Source: JBCBKZ01 sp039026975 (GTDB taxonomy: Bacteria > Bacteroidota > Bacteroidia > J057). Taken from it: a stretch of DNA of 24,883 nt. The stretch covers positions 1 through 24,883 of the forward strand of contig JBCCLI010000047.1 of the NCBI GenBank assembly GCA_039026975.1. The letters run 5' to 3'. This document shows, piece after piece, positions 9,192 through 18,260 of this stretch. The notes beneath the pieces were generated by a model. It did no database searches. It saw nothing but the letters and a program-made list of their open reading frames with translations, and was not told where the DNA came from. Within the stretch, counting starts at the first letter, position 1; every line of letters begins with the position of its first letter. The position numbers and the translations under genes are program-made.

Positions 9192-11234
9192 ATGAACACC
9201 AAAGAAATAGAGCTTTTTAGCGAGTACGCCGAAGCCATCAAGCATGAATGGCTGGAGACCAATGGGTTAGGTGGGTACGCAAGTAGTACGGTACTAGGAA
9301 CACTCACACGGAGGTACCATGGGTTATTAATAGCTGCCATGAACCCTCCTGTAGAGAGATGGGTGATGGTTTCTAAAATAGATGAGGTGGTGTGGAAACA
9401 TGGTCAACAATTTGACCTTAGTACCAACAATTATGGTAACTCTATTCACCCTGAAGGGTATAAACATCTGGTAAAGTTTAAGAGGGATATTTTTCCTGAG
9501 TTTTATTATGAAATAGGAGATACCCTACTGAAAAAAACCATCTTTTGTCCACAGGGAGAAAACACTACAGGTATTATTTATGAGGTGATTCGATCTTCAG
9601 ATACATTTTCTTTAGAGTTAACCCCGTTTATGACGCCTCGTGATTTTCATGGAATGGCTAAAGCTACCCCCTTCCAAAACACTGATGTCAATTTTAGGGA
9701 TGGCGTTCTCCATTATAAAGCTTATGATCAAGCCCCTAATGTCTTTTTATCTGCACCTAAAGCCACTTATAAGCATAGGCCGGATTGGTACTATCACTTT
9801 GAGTATCAGGTAGAAATGGAGAGAGGTCAGGAAGCGCATGAAGACTTATTTACTCCAGGAAAATTATACATAGACTTATCAGAAGGGAGCTCCTTTGGGA
9901 TTATTCTCTCTACTGAAAACCCCTCAGGTAGAGATGTTTTTCAAATGAGAGCAGTGGAAGAGCTCAGGAGAAAAAATCTTCTACACTCTATCCCTACCCA
10001 TCGAGCGTTAAAAAGATTAGCATTAGCTGGAGATCAGTTTATTGTTAATAGGGGAGACAAACTAAAAAGTATTATTGCGGGATATCACTGGTTTTCAGAC
10101 TGGGGCAGAGATACAATGATTGCTCTGCCGGGTCTGTGTCTGCATACAGATAGGGTGGAGGATGCGAAAAAAATCCTGAAGGCCTTTGCAGAGAGGGTAG
10201 ACCAGGGAATGATTCCTAATAGATTTCCAGATGATGGTCAGCAGCCTGAGTATAACACTGTAGACGCAAGCTTATGGTTTTTCATAGCTGCTTACAGATA
10301 CTTTCAGCATACAGGAGACGGAGACTTTATTTGCGAACATCTGCTGCCTGCCTTGAGTCAAGTCATTTTTTACTATGAGAATGGAACTAGATATAACATA
10401 AAAGTGGCGGAAGATGGAATGGTAGAAGCGGGCTCCCATGGAATCCAACTTACTTGGATGGATGCTAAAGCAGGAGATTGGGTAGTTACACCCAGAGAAG
10501 GTAAGGCTGTAGAAATCAATGCCCTCTGGTATAATGCCCTTAAGATTTTTGCTAGGTTTAAGAATCTTTGTGGAGCTTCTGAACTAGCAGCGGTATATAA
10601 CAGAAAAGCAGAAAGAGTAAGAAGGGCTTTTGTAGACCTGTTTTGGAATGAAGAGAAAGGCTGCTTGTATGATGTCATTAAGGAAGGTTCAGCAGACTCA
10701 GCAGTACGCCCTAATCAGCTATTTGCTATAGGGCTTCCTCATCCCCTTCTTGACAAAACCACCGCAGCCAGTATGATGAAGGTTGTCCGGGAGCAATTAT
10801 ATACACCCATGGGACTCAGGAGCCTCTCCCCTCTTGATCCTGCTTATAAAGCTGCCTATACAGGTGACCGCTACCAGCGCGATGGAGCTTACCATCAGGG
10901 GGTAGTTTGGAGCTGGCTGCTGGGTATGTATGCAGATGCCCTATGGTATGTAGACGGGGACTTGGCAACCAAAGAAATAGAAAAAGTAGTAGAGAACATT
11001 CTTCCCCACGTTGATGAGGCAGGTGTAGGGACTATATCTGAAATTTTTGAGGGGGAAGCGCCTTTTGCTCCTAAAGGATGCATTGCGCAAGCATGGAGTG
11101 TAGCTGAGCTCATCAGAATCTGGATACACTATAAATTATTCCAGGATTCTCCTGAGCTCAGCTCACCATTACCCCAAGAAGCTGCTCAAAAAGTTAATGC
11201 TAAAGAGTCTTACAAGCTTATTCCCGCTCTCTAG
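9192..11234 (+). CDS. Glycogen debranching enzyme (amylo-alpha-1,6-glucosidase, GH133 type)
   Basis: Hydrolyses alpha-1,6 branch linkages in glycogen or related alpha-glucans in the cytoplasm (no signal peptide). Length 680 residues, usual for the bacterial/archaeal-type enzyme. The N-terminal domain (about residues 10-230) carries the family signature WLETNGLGGYASST...GTLTRRYHGLLIAA. The C-terminal (alpha/alpha)6 catalytic domain (about 275-650) carries GYHWFSDWGRDTMIALPGL (about 297-315), MIPNRFPDDG, LTWMDAK (about 420, with the likely catalytic acid Asp) and EIFEGEAPFAPKGCIAQAWSVAE (about 617-640, with the likely second acidic residue). The start is supported by GGAGAG six bases upstream of the ATG. 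It stands alone between a long upstream region and a strong terminator at 11262-11299, with no other glycogen gene beside it. It shares the pgi end product, glucose phosphate metabolism, but not an operon. Confidence 0.92.
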   Translation: MNTKEIELFSEYAEAIKHEWLETNGLGGYASSTVLGTLTRRYHGLLIAAMNPPVERWVMVSKIDEVVWKHGQQFDLSTNNYGNSIHPEGYKHLVKFKRDIFPEFYYEIGDTLLKKTIFCPQGENTTGIIYEVIRSSDTFSLELTPFMTPRDFHGMAKATPFQNTDVNFRDGVLHYKAYDQAPNVFLSAPKATYKHRPDWYYHFEYQVEMERGQEAHEDLFTPGKLYIDLSEGSSFGIILSTENPSGRDVFQMRAVEELRRKNLLHSIPTHRALKRLALAGDQFIVNRGDKLKSIIAGYHWFSDWGRDTMIALPGLCLHTDRVEDAKKILKAFAERVDQGMIPNRFPDDGQQPEYNTVDASLWFFIAAYRYFQHTGDGDFICEHLLPALSQVIFYYENGTRYNIKVAEDGMVEAGSHGIQLTWMDAKAGDWVVTPREGKAVEINALWYNALKIFARFKNLCGASELAAVYNRKAERVRRAFVDLFWNEEKGCLYDVIKEGSADSAVRPNQLFAIGLPHPLLDKTTAASMMKVVREQLYTPMGLRSLSPLDPAYKAAYTGDRYQRDGAYHQGVVWSWLLGMYADALWYVDGDLATKEIEKVVENILPHVDEAGVGTISEIFEGEAPFAPKGCIAQAWSVAELIRIWIHYKLFQDSPELSSPLPQEAAQKVNAKESYKLIPAL

Positions 11235-11261
11235 CGGAGTAAGTTTACCCACTTCTGTATT

Positions 11262-11299
11262 TCCCGTTTGTCAGTATCTGGCGGCGGGATCTTTTTTTT
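11262..11299 (+). terminator. Rho-independent terminator of the debranching enzyme gene
   Basis: tcccgtttgtcag (11262-11274) pairs with ctggcggcggga (11278-11289) with one bulge and some G-U pairs, loop TAT. TC and a run of eight T follow. It lies 27 bases past the stop codon at 11234. Confidence 0.8.
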
Positions 11300-11414
11300 A
11301 CCTATTTCTTATGTTAGTGCAGGTAGGCTAAGTAGCCTGAAGATTGTATATAAGGGAAAAGAAACTAAGACTTAGTTAGTTAAATAGGTGTAGTTTCATA
11401 GTAGGTTGCTAAGG

Positions 11415-11445
11415 AGCCTTGTTGTACCCCAACAAGGCTTTTTTT
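11415..11445 (+). terminator. Second terminator-like hairpin before the convergent S41 gene
   Basis: A perfect 10-base stem, agccttgttg (11415-11424) with caacaaggct (11430-11439), a 5-base loop and seven T (11439-11445). It is oriented for the plus strand and overlaps the stop codon of the minus-strand S41 gene. It could back up the 11262-11299 terminator or end a short transcript starting between them. Confidence 0.75.
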
Positions 11446-12940
11446 ATGGCTGGATTGCCAGCTTATGTCTCCTTGCTCTGATTAATTCCCATGTGAAGTC
11501 TAGCTGGCTGTCACGTTCATTCAGAATGTCTTCAATTTTATCTGGGATCACAAAGTCAGGGGTAAGGGTTTCTTTCTCAAAGGAGGAATGAGGCGCTAAA
11601 ATTCTGATGGTAGCTAATATGCCAGAGATATGGCTAAAGGGAAGTCTGAAGCCTACCGTATGTCCAAACGTTCCATGTGAAGTGCCGCCGCTAGGCTCTC
11701 CTATAGAGATGGCTAAATTATGGTGAGACATAGCCTGATGTACTAGGGAGGAGTTAGATAAAGAAAGACCATTAACCAGCAGATAAGTATCTCCTGTGAA
11801 TCCAAACTTTTTATGTGGGGCTATCTCTTCCCAATAAATAGTATCTACTTGCCCCACCTCATTTTTCCAGGCATACACCAGTTCTTTATCTACTACCTTT
11901 TTAAATAAACGAGTAGAAAGGGAGGGCCATAAGATATTTCGCTTAATTTTATCTTTTAAGAGTTGGCTGCTCTTTACCACTGTGTAGTCTATGTATTTGT
12001 AGGGTTTAGGAGAAAGGTAGGAGAGGAGTTCAGTCCCACGGTTAATAAAGCCGCCTTTGTTATCCCTTACATCTATGATGAGGGACTTAGTCCTAAGGGA
12101 AGAAAAGGTGCGAAAGGCTTTTTTGAGTTCTCTGTTATACTTCTTTCTTCTAGCCTCCGAAAAAGAGGGGATGTACAGATAGCCTACACTGTTTTCAGGA
12201 TAGGTCTCCCAATACAGAGGCTTACTTTTACCCTCCCGGGCATTCTTTTTCTTAGTAGGCATCTTTCGTTTTACGCCTTTATAAGCTATCCTCATCGTAT
12301 CCTTAGCATCAGTAGCTGACGTATACCTGATCAGATTACTACTGTCTATGGGGAAATACACAGGCAATAAAAACTTAAAAGACTCTTCCATCAGCCTTAT
12401 TCTGGTGGAGTTCGTTTCCCCATCAGTGTAGGCTTCTTTTAGTAAGGCTTCTATGATATGCTGAATAAAAAAACCGTTAACAGTAAGGAGCTCACTCCCC
12501 ACGGGAATAGTACCAGAAGGTTCCTCTAGTAGATAGGTTTTCCCTTCCAGATATCTAATAGTGAAGGGAAGGTAGTATCCATCTCTATGGGCAGCGGTTA
12601 GGTTAATCCATATCCTGGAGTGTACATCCTTTAGGCTAGTTACCAGGGGGTTTACCAGCTGATAAAAATCTATGGCAGACATGGGATGGGTAATCTGCCC
12701 CCTAAGTTCATGATATGTGCGCGCTAGTTCTTCCTGAGAAATGAACGCTTCAGGATCTGCATGGGTGGAAAGTATGAGTTGATACAGGCTATCCAGATCC
12801 ACTTTGAGTAAATTAGGATCTATGAGTCCCTGATGAGAAAGTTGGGTATAGCCTTTGTAGGGAAGAAGTAATAATAGAAACCCCGACAAGAAATAAGCAA
12901 TGAGTGACTTCAATCCCTTATGATCTTGGTGGTTTTTCAT
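11444..12940 (-). CDS. S41-family peptidase, exported
   Basis: A 498-residue protein related to C-terminal processing/tricorn-like serine peptidases. A signal sequence or N-terminal anchor lies at residues about 11-33 (YFLSGFLLLLLPYKGYTQ). An N-terminal helical part carries the SLKDVHSRIWI motif (His 107), equivalent to the DxH motif common in this group. A PDZ-like segment is at about 120-165 (VGSELLTVNG). The S41 catalytic fold is at about 250-470: VGYLYIPSF, SLIIDVRDNKGG (287-297), YLLVNGLSLSNSS (about 386-398, holding the probable nucleophile Ser), GEPSGGTSHGTFGHT and LTPDFVIP near the end. The Lys/Arg-rich insert at 224-240 lies just before the catalytic fold. The substrate is unknown. 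It is transcribed divergently from sucA across 178 bases, with no partner gene. Confidence 0.82.
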   Translation of the reverse strand: MKNHQDHKGLKSLIAYFLSGFLLLLLPYKGYTQLSHQGLIDPNLLKVDLDSLYQLILSTHADPEAFISQEELARTYHELRGQITHPMSAIDFYQLVNPLVTSLKDVHSRIWINLTAAHRDGYYLPFTIRYLEGKTYLLEEPSGTIPVGSELLTVNGFFIQHIIEALLKEAYTDGETNSTRIRLMEESFKFLLPVYFPIDSSNLIRYTSATDAKDTMRIAYKGVKRKMPTKKKNAREGKSKPLYWETYPENSVGYLYIPSFSEARRKKYNRELKKAFRTFSSLRTKSLIIDVRDNKGGFINRGTELLSYLSPKPYKYIDYTVVKSSQLLKDKIKRNILWPSLSTRLFKKVVDKELVYAWKNEVGQVDTIYWEEIAPHKKFGFTGDTYLLVNGLSLSNSSLVHQAMSHHNLAISIGEPSGGTSHGTFGHTVGFRLPFSHISGILATIRILAPHSSFEKETLTPDFVIPDKIEDILNERDSQLDFTWELIRARRHKLAIQP

Positions 12941-13118
12941 TCAGTAAGAAAGTTACGCTAAAATATGTACATAACATAGTTTTACTACTAGCCCTAACTA
13001 AGCACATAATGGGGATAATAGTTTACCCAAAAAAATTCATGTTTCTGATGTGCTTTTTGGTATTTTTAAGAAGTAATTGCAAATAGTAGGATTTATAAAA
13101 TTATTGCTACCATAAATA

Positions 13119-15887
13119 ATGTCTGATAAACTATCTTTCCTTAGTAATGCTACACCGGCTTATATAGACAGTATATACCAGCAGTATAAGGCTGATCCCA
13201 GCCAGGTGGAACCAGAATGGAGAAGGTTTTTTGAAGGGTTTGACTTCGCCCAGAAACAGTATGGGGAGTCCTCAGATACTTCTGTGCAGGCAAAGCTGCC
13301 TGTAGGTGAAAACCACTCAAAAGAGATAAATGTGCTGAATCTGATTAATGGATACAGGACAAGAGGCCATTTGTTCACCAAGACTAATCCAGTACGGGAA
13401 AGACGAAAATACAGTCCTACGCTGGATTTAGAAGAATTTGGGTTACAAGAAGGGGATCTGGAAGAAACCTTTCAGGCAGGTATAGATGTAGGCTTGGGAC
13501 CTGCCAAGCTAAAAGACATCATTTCTAAGCTCCAGCAGACTTACTGCCAGACCATAGGGGCTGAGTATAATTATATTAGGAAGCCTGATATTGTTCAGTG
13601 GTTGAGAAGTAAAATGGAGACGAGTAAGAATACCCCTCAGTTTTCCATAGACAAGAAGCGGCATATTCTCAGGAAGCTTATGCAAGCAGTAAATTTTGAG
13701 AAATTCCTGGGCAAAAAATTTGTAGGCCAAAAGCGGTTCTCACTTGAAGGTGCAGAAACCCTGATTCCCGCCTTAGATGCAGTAGTAGAGAAAGGGGCTG
13801 AGCTTGGATTAGAAGAATTTGTTATAGGAATGGCCCATAGGGGGAGGCTAAACGTACTGGCTAATACACTCAAGAAGGAGTATGATGAGATTTTCTCTGA
13901 GTTTGAAGGGAAAGAGCATGCTGAATCTGTTTTCCAGGGAGATGTAAAGTATCACTTGGGATTTTCAAGTGATATAGAAACTAGCTCAGGCAGGAAAGTG
14001 CATCTCAGCTTGATGCCTAACCCCTCCCATCTGGAGGCGGTAGACCCAGTAGTGCAGGGAGCGGCTCGCGCAAAAATAGATAAGCAGTATGGGGAAGATT
14101 TTAATAAGCTGGCCCCCATCCTCATTCATGGAGACGCAGCCATAGCAGGCCAGGGAGTAGTGTATGAGGTAATACAGATGTCCCTACTGGAAGGCTATAA
14201 GACGGGTGGAACCATCCATATAGTCATTAATAACCAGGTGGGATTCACGACAAACTATGCAGATGCCAGATCCAGTACCTATTGTACTGATGTAGCTAAG
14301 GTCACTCAGTCTCCTGTGTTCCACGTAAATGGAGATGATGTGGAGGCCTTGGTGTTTGCCATTGAAATGGCCATGGAGTTCCGCCAAACATTTAACAAGG
14401 ATGTATTTATAGATTTGCTGTGCTACAGAAGACATGGCCACAACGAGGCAGATGAACCGAGCTTTACCCAGCCGCTACTATATAAAATCATCAAAAAACA
14501 TCCTGATCCTGCTTCCATCTATTCGGAGAAGTTACTTGCTGCAGGAGACCTGGAAGCCAAATTGGCTAAAGAGATTGAAAAAGAGCAAAAGGCGCTCTTA
14601 CAGGATGAACTAGAGCAAGCCAGTAAGTATGACACCCTAAGTTATGCCCCTTACCTGAAAGGAACCTGGGATGGTATCCGCAGGGTGCAGAGTGAGGATT
14701 ATGAACTTCCTTCTCCAAATACTAGCGTAGAAAAAGGGTCATTACTGGATACCCTTAAAAAACTTCATGCTATCCCCGCCGACTTCAAAGCACATAAGAA
14801 GATCGTGAAGCTCTTCAATGATAGGCTGAAAATGGTAGAAGAAGACAGACTGGACTGGGCCTTAGGTGAACTAGCTGCCTATGGCATGCTTCTACAGGAA
14901 GGCTTTCCCATCAGGCTGAGTGGGCAGGATTCTAAGCGGGGTACATTTTCTCATAGGCACTCGGTTATCTTTAGTGAAGATGCAGAAAACGCCTTTGTCC
15001 CGCTGAATCACTTACAAAAAGAGCAAGAGAAATTTACGGTATTTAATTCTCCACTGTCAGAATATGGAGTATTGGGATTTGAATATGGATATTCCATCAC
15101 CAACCCAAATAATGTAGTGATCTGGGAAGCCCAGTTTGGGGACTTTGCTAATGGTGCTCAGATAGTCATGGATCAGTATATTTCCAGTGCTGAGACTAAA
15201 TGGCAAAGAATGAGTGGGCTAATACAGCTTCTCCCACATGGATATGAAGGGCAGGGGCCAGAACACTCTTCCGCCAGAATAGAAAGATACCTGGATTTAT
15301 GTGCCAGGAAGAATATGCAGGTAGTAAACTGTACTACACCAGCTAATTTCTTCCATGTGCTCAGAAGGCAAGTACATAGAGATTTTAGAATCCCGCTCAT
15401 TGTATTTACTCCTAAAAAACTGCTGCGCTATCCCTTAGCAGTTAGTAAAGTAGAAGAATTTACCAATGGAGGGTTTAAAGAGCTCATTACTGATCCGATA
15501 GTGCAGCCTGAGGATACCCGCAGGGTACTTCTGTGTTCTGGTAAGATTTATTATGATCTTCTGGAGTATCAGGAAAAGCATAAGGTGAAAGATGTAGCCG
15601 TGGTAAGAATGGAGCAGCTATATCCCTTACCTGTTACCCAGCTAAGAGAACTGATTAAAAAGACCTCCAGTCATGCAGAATATGTTTGGGTACAGGAAGA
15701 ACCCAGAAATATGGGGCCTTGGAACTATATCCTGAGAGTGATAGATGAAGTGGAGCTAAGCGTGGTTTGTAGAAAGCCAAGTCCAAGCCCCGCTACTGGC
15801 TATTACAGGCAGCATGCAGAGGTCCAAAATGAGATAGTAAAGGAGGCTTTTTCTCTGGTTGAAGAAAAAGAGCTGGTAAAAAAGTAA
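13119..15887 (+). CDS. sucA: 2-oxoglutarate dehydrogenase E1 component
   Basis: Thiamine-diphosphate enzyme that decarboxylates 2-oxoglutarate and passes succinyl to the E2 lipoyl group, in the cytoplasmic TCA cycle complex. At 922 residues it has the usual length (E. coli 933). The N-terminal segment SFLSNATPAYIDSIYQQYKADPSQVEPEW matches the E2-binding extension of the family. GMAHRGRLNVLANTL is at about 236-250, HLSLMPNPSHLEAVDPVVQG at about 295-315, the ThDP/Mg site GDAAIAGQGVVYE...NNQVGFTT at about 337-377, YRRHGHNEADEPSFTQP at about 435, and a transketolase-type pyrimidine domain with GYEGQGPEHSSARIERYL at about 707-724. The ATG at 13119 has no strong SD, as is common in this phylum. sucB (E2), which usually follows, is absent; the next gene is unrelated and a hairpin terminator separates them. 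Confidence 0.97.
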   Translation: MSDKLSFLSNATPAYIDSIYQQYKADPSQVEPEWRRFFEGFDFAQKQYGESSDTSVQAKLPVGENHSKEINVLNLINGYRTRGHLFTKTNPVRERRKYSPTLDLEEFGLQEGDLEETFQAGIDVGLGPAKLKDIISKLQQTYCQTIGAEYNYIRKPDIVQWLRSKMETSKNTPQFSIDKKRHILRKLMQAVNFEKFLGKKFVGQKRFSLEGAETLIPALDAVVEKGAELGLEEFVIGMAHRGRLNVLANTLKKEYDEIFSEFEGKEHAESVFQGDVKYHLGFSSDIETSSGRKVHLSLMPNPSHLEAVDPVVQGAARAKIDKQYGEDFNKLAPILIHGDAAIAGQGVVYEVIQMSLLEGYKTGGTIHIVINNQVGFTTNYADARSSTYCTDVAKVTQSPVFHVNGDDVEALVFAIEMAMEFRQTFNKDVFIDLLCYRRHGHNEADEPSFTQPLLYKIIKKHPDPASIYSEKLLAAGDLEAKLAKEIEKEQKALLQDELEQASKYDTLSYAPYLKGTWDGIRRVQSEDYELPSPNTSVEKGSLLDTLKKLHAIPADFKAHKKIVKLFNDRLKMVEEDRLDWALGELAAYGMLLQEGFPIRLSGQDSKRGTFSHRHSVIFSEDAENAFVPLNHLQKEQEKFTVFNSPLSEYGVLGFEYGYSITNPNNVVIWEAQFGDFANGAQIVMDQYISSAETKWQRMSGLIQLLPHGYEGQGPEHSSARIERYLDLCARKNMQVVNCTTPANFFHVLRRQVHRDFRIPLIVFTPKKLLRYPLAVSKVEEFTNGGFKELITDPIVQPEDTRRVLLCSGKIYYDLLEYQEKHKVKDVAVVRMEQLYPLPVTQLRELIKKTSSHAEYVWVQEEPRNMGPWNYILRVIDEVELSVVCRKPSPSPATGYYRQHAEVQNEIVKEAFSLVEEKELVKK

Positions 15888-15906
15888 GATTTATCCCCTA
15901 AAAATG

Positions 15907-15944
15907 GCAGAAATAGCCTGATAATGTGCTATTTCTGCTTATTT
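15907..15944 (+). terminator. Terminator after sucA
   Basis: A perfect 11-base stem, gcagaaatagc (15907-15917) with gctatttctgc (15928-15938), a 10-base loop, followed by TTATTT. The T-run is interrupted, so efficiency is uncertain. It starts 20 bases after the sucA stop and marks sucA as probably monocistronic. Confidence 0.65.
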
Positions 15945-16095
15945 AACTTCTTTCCTAGGCTAACGTATATTACTTTTACTAGGTGTAAAAGAAAAGAGTG
16001 TAATTAGGCTATGATTTCTTGGCATGTATGTGTCCGTTTTTAGTTGGCTCCTGCCTTTATTAGAAATCTGTCCTGATCAGTGAGATAATCGAGAT

Positions 16096-16476
16096 ATGAC
16101 ATCCTTGGAAGAATTGTACTTGTTGGCCCAGGTTCTAACTAATACTCCTGATTCTGTAACTAAACTAAGACTCGCCTTTTCCTCCGCCAAGGAAGAGTTT
16201 AGGAAGTATCATTTCCCAGATGAACATGAGCAGGCTTACTATAAGCGTGTTTCTGCTTCTGATGAATTACTTGGGATTAGTAGAAATAGATGGGCTATGC
16301 TGGAGGAATTAGTGCATGCTAAGAAACCCACTAGGCTAAAATCAGATATTCTACAGAATATTCGTATCCTAAGTACCATTCATAAAGAACTAACGCGGGT
16401 CAATCAGTGGAAAGAGCAGGTAAGTCCTACAAGGCTGCTCAACTCAAGAAGACAATATTTGGCTACGGGGTCATAA
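16096..16476 (+). CDS. Small helical protein of unknown function
   Basis: A 126-residue protein that I do not recognise. It has no signal peptide or transmembrane segment, so it is probably cytoplasmic. It appears all-helical, with a Lys/Arg/Glu-rich middle (FRKYHFPDEHEQAYYKRV, about residues 37-54), a segment around SRNRWAMLEELVHAKKPTR (about 63-80) and an amphipathic helix to about residue 110. The start at ATG 16096 follows a long gap after the sucA terminator, so it has its own promoter or shares one with nothing upstream. The glycosyltransferase follows after 149 bases on the same strand, and co-transcription is possible but unproven. It could be a DNA- or protein-binding adaptor, but nothing in the sequence shows this. 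Confidence 0.6.
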   Translation: MTSLEELYLLAQVLTNTPDSVTKLRLAFSSAKEEFRKYHFPDEHEQAYYKRVSASDELLGISRNRWAMLEELVHAKKPTRLKSDILQNIRILSTIHKELTRVNQWKEQVSPTRLLNSRRQYLATGS

Positions 16477-16625
16477 CCCCTTCCTCCAACTAGGTATAAA
16501 CAACATGGTAAGTGGCTCATCCTAAGCTACCTGACCTTTTTTTGCCCAAGGAAATATACTAAACCTTATACATTGTAATTCCTTTGTGAGTATATTAGCA
16601 TATACCTTACGTCAATCGCTAGTTC

Positions 16626-17705
16626 ATGAAGGTACTTTACGCAATTCAAGGGACAGGCAATGGACATCTGTCCAGGGCGAGAGATCTTATCCCTATCTTA
16701 CAGAAACACTGTGAACTCGATCTGCTGGTCAGTGGAACTCAGTCCCAGGTTAAGCTCCCTTACCCCATAAAGTATCAATATAGGGGACTTTCATTCTTAC
16801 ATAATAATAGAGGAGGCATTGCTTACGGTAAGACGGCCTGGGAAGGATTTATCCGCAGCCGTATCTTCAAACAGATTTCCTCCTTCCCTGTAAAGCAATA
16901 TGATTTAGTCATAAATGATTTTGAGCCGGTTTCTGCTTGGTCCGCCAAGATGAAAGGAGTTAGATGTGTGGCTATAGGTCATCAGGCTTCTTTTCTTTCG
17001 GAAAAGACGCCGCGCCCAGGGAAAAGAGACTTTCTGGGAGAACTCATTCTCAATAGATATGCACCCTCTTCAGATGCCATAGGATTTCATTTTGAGTCCT
17101 ATGATGAGTTTATTCATACCCCTGTAGTTCGGCAGCAAGTGAGGGAATTATCCCCTACAGATAAGGGCCACTATACGGTCTATCTGCCTGCTCTCAGTGA
17201 TAAAAGACTCTTAAAAGTCCTTCATCAAATTCCAGAAGTGAAATGGGAAGTTTTTTCTAGGCATACTCAGTATAGCTACAGAGAAAAAAATGTATGGGTA
17301 CACCCAGTTTCTAATGAAGGCTTTGTGAGTAGCATGGCTACCAGTACAGGTGTACTGGCAGGCGCAGGTTTTGAGACGCCTGCTGAGGCCCTGTTTTTAG
17401 GAAAAAAGCTCTTTGTAATTCCTGCTCGTGGGCAGTATGAGCAGCATTGTAATGCTGCGGCCTTAGCTAAAATGGGCGTACCCGTCATGTGGCGTATCAA
17501 TTCTACCTTTCCAGAAAGGCTAAAAATGTGGGTTGATTCTTATTGGGATGTACAGATTGACTACCCAGAAGAAACAGAAGAGATCATCTTATCCATTCTG
17601 GAGAAATACCAGGATGCTGAAAAGCCAGTGAAACAGAGAAGAGGGATACGTTTCAGAAGAAAGAAAAAACATAAGGACACTGCCAGGATAAAAATGTTAT
17701 TATAG
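16626..17705 (+). CDS. GT-B fold glycosyltransferase-like protein
   Basis: A 359-residue cytoplasmic protein of the glycosyltransferase superfamily resembling MurG/UDP-glycosyltransferase-type proteins (Pfam Glyco_trans_1_3-like). The N-terminal Rossmann domain begins directly with MKVLYAIQGTGNGHLSRARDLIPIL; the Gly-rich loop GTGNGHLSRA (9-18) is the family hallmark. INDFEPVSAWSAK is at about 97-109. The C-terminal domain carries the nucleotide-sugar-binding type segment GAGFETPAEALFLGKKLFVIPARGQYEQHCNA (about 247-278). The donor and acceptor cannot be read from sequence. The C-terminal 25 residues are very basic (RRGIRFRRKKKHK), perhaps a membrane-surface contact. The gene converges on the receiver-like gene ending at 17752, with 46 bases between. 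Confidence 0.82.
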   Translation: MKVLYAIQGTGNGHLSRARDLIPILQKHCELDLLVSGTQSQVKLPYPIKYQYRGLSFLHNNRGGIAYGKTAWEGFIRSRIFKQISSFPVKQYDLVINDFEPVSAWSAKMKGVRCVAIGHQASFLSEKTPRPGKRDFLGELILNRYAPSSDAIGFHFESYDEFIHTPVVRQQVRELSPTDKGHYTVYLPALSDKRLLKVLHQIPEVKWEVFSRHTQYSYREKNVWVHPVSNEGFVSSMATSTGVLAGAGFETPAEALFLGKKLFVIPARGQYEQHCNAAALAKMGVPVMWRINSTFPERLKMWVDSYWDVQIDYPEETEEIILSILEKYQDAEKPVKQRRGIRFRRKKKHKDTARIKMLL

Positions 17706-17751
17706 CTTGGGGTAGCACCATTTCCTTCCTTACTGAAAGCCCAGTAGGTAG

Positions 17752-18141
17752 CTAAGCACCCATTAGGGCTTCCTTTTTTAGGTAGGTATACACACTGCTT
17801 ACCAGCTTCTTAGGCTTGATAGGCGTAATAATGAAGGCATTGGCTCGTACCTTTCTAGGGAGTTCATTCTTCTCGAAGTACGGATCTGTAGTAAGCATAA
17901 AAATGGGAGTATGGCTTACCTTCTCCTTGCCTCTGACCTTCCCACAAAAGTGAATTTGTCTCTCCAGTTTCTTAAGGTTCCCCAGAATGATAAAGGAAGG
18001 CTTTTTCTTTTTGGCGGTCTTGTAGCCTTTTTTAGCTGTCTTAGTAGCATATACCTTGAATGATTCTTTCTCGAATAGGTAAGTAAGAAGATCTCTTAGG
18101 TCTTTATTATGCTCAACTATTAAGACTGACCTTGTTGACAT
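17752..18141 (-). CDS. Degenerate response-regulator receiver domain (pseudo-receiver)
   Basis: A single-domain protein of 129 residues with the CheY-like order of strands and helices. It starts SVLIVEHNKDLRDLLTYLFEKESFKVYATKTAKKGYKTAKKKKPSFIILGN, continues HTPIFMLTTD, and ends with FIITPIKPKKL. Where the phosphoacceptor Asp is expected after the third strand (usual DLIILD), this protein has FIILGN with Gly in the Asp position. The conserved Lys before the Pro of the fifth strand loop (KP) is Thr-Pro here. The first acidic pair is reduced to E-H-N. It is also unusually basic. Phosphorylation by the normal route is therefore unlikely; a protein- or nucleic-acid-binding role is inference. I choose ATG 18141 over a TTG at 18153, which would add MLPA. 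It has no kinase neighbour. Confidence 0.75.
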   Translation of the reverse strand: MSTRSVLIVEHNKDLRDLLTYLFEKESFKVYATKTAKKGYKTAKKKKPSFIILGNLKKLERQIHFCGKVRGKEKVSHTPIFMLTTDPYFEKNELPRKVRANAFIITPIKPKKLVSSVYTYLKKEALMGA

Positions 18142-18212
18142 GGCTGGTAACAAAATTAATAGCCAAATATAAGAGATTCTGAAATTAGATTATCAAACCG
18201 TTACTAAGATAT

Positions 18213-18230
18213 TTTCTTACTGTTAAGAAA
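18213..18230 (-). terminator. Weak hairpin at the end of the mbn-like operon
   Basis: Arms tttctta (18213-18219) and taagaaa (18224-18230) with a 4-base loop, 30 bases past the stop of the last operon gene. No T-run follows on the minus strand, so termination is only possible, not shown. Confidence 0.3.
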
Positions 18231-18260
18231 GATAATCATTAATCCAGTAGGAGCTAGCTA

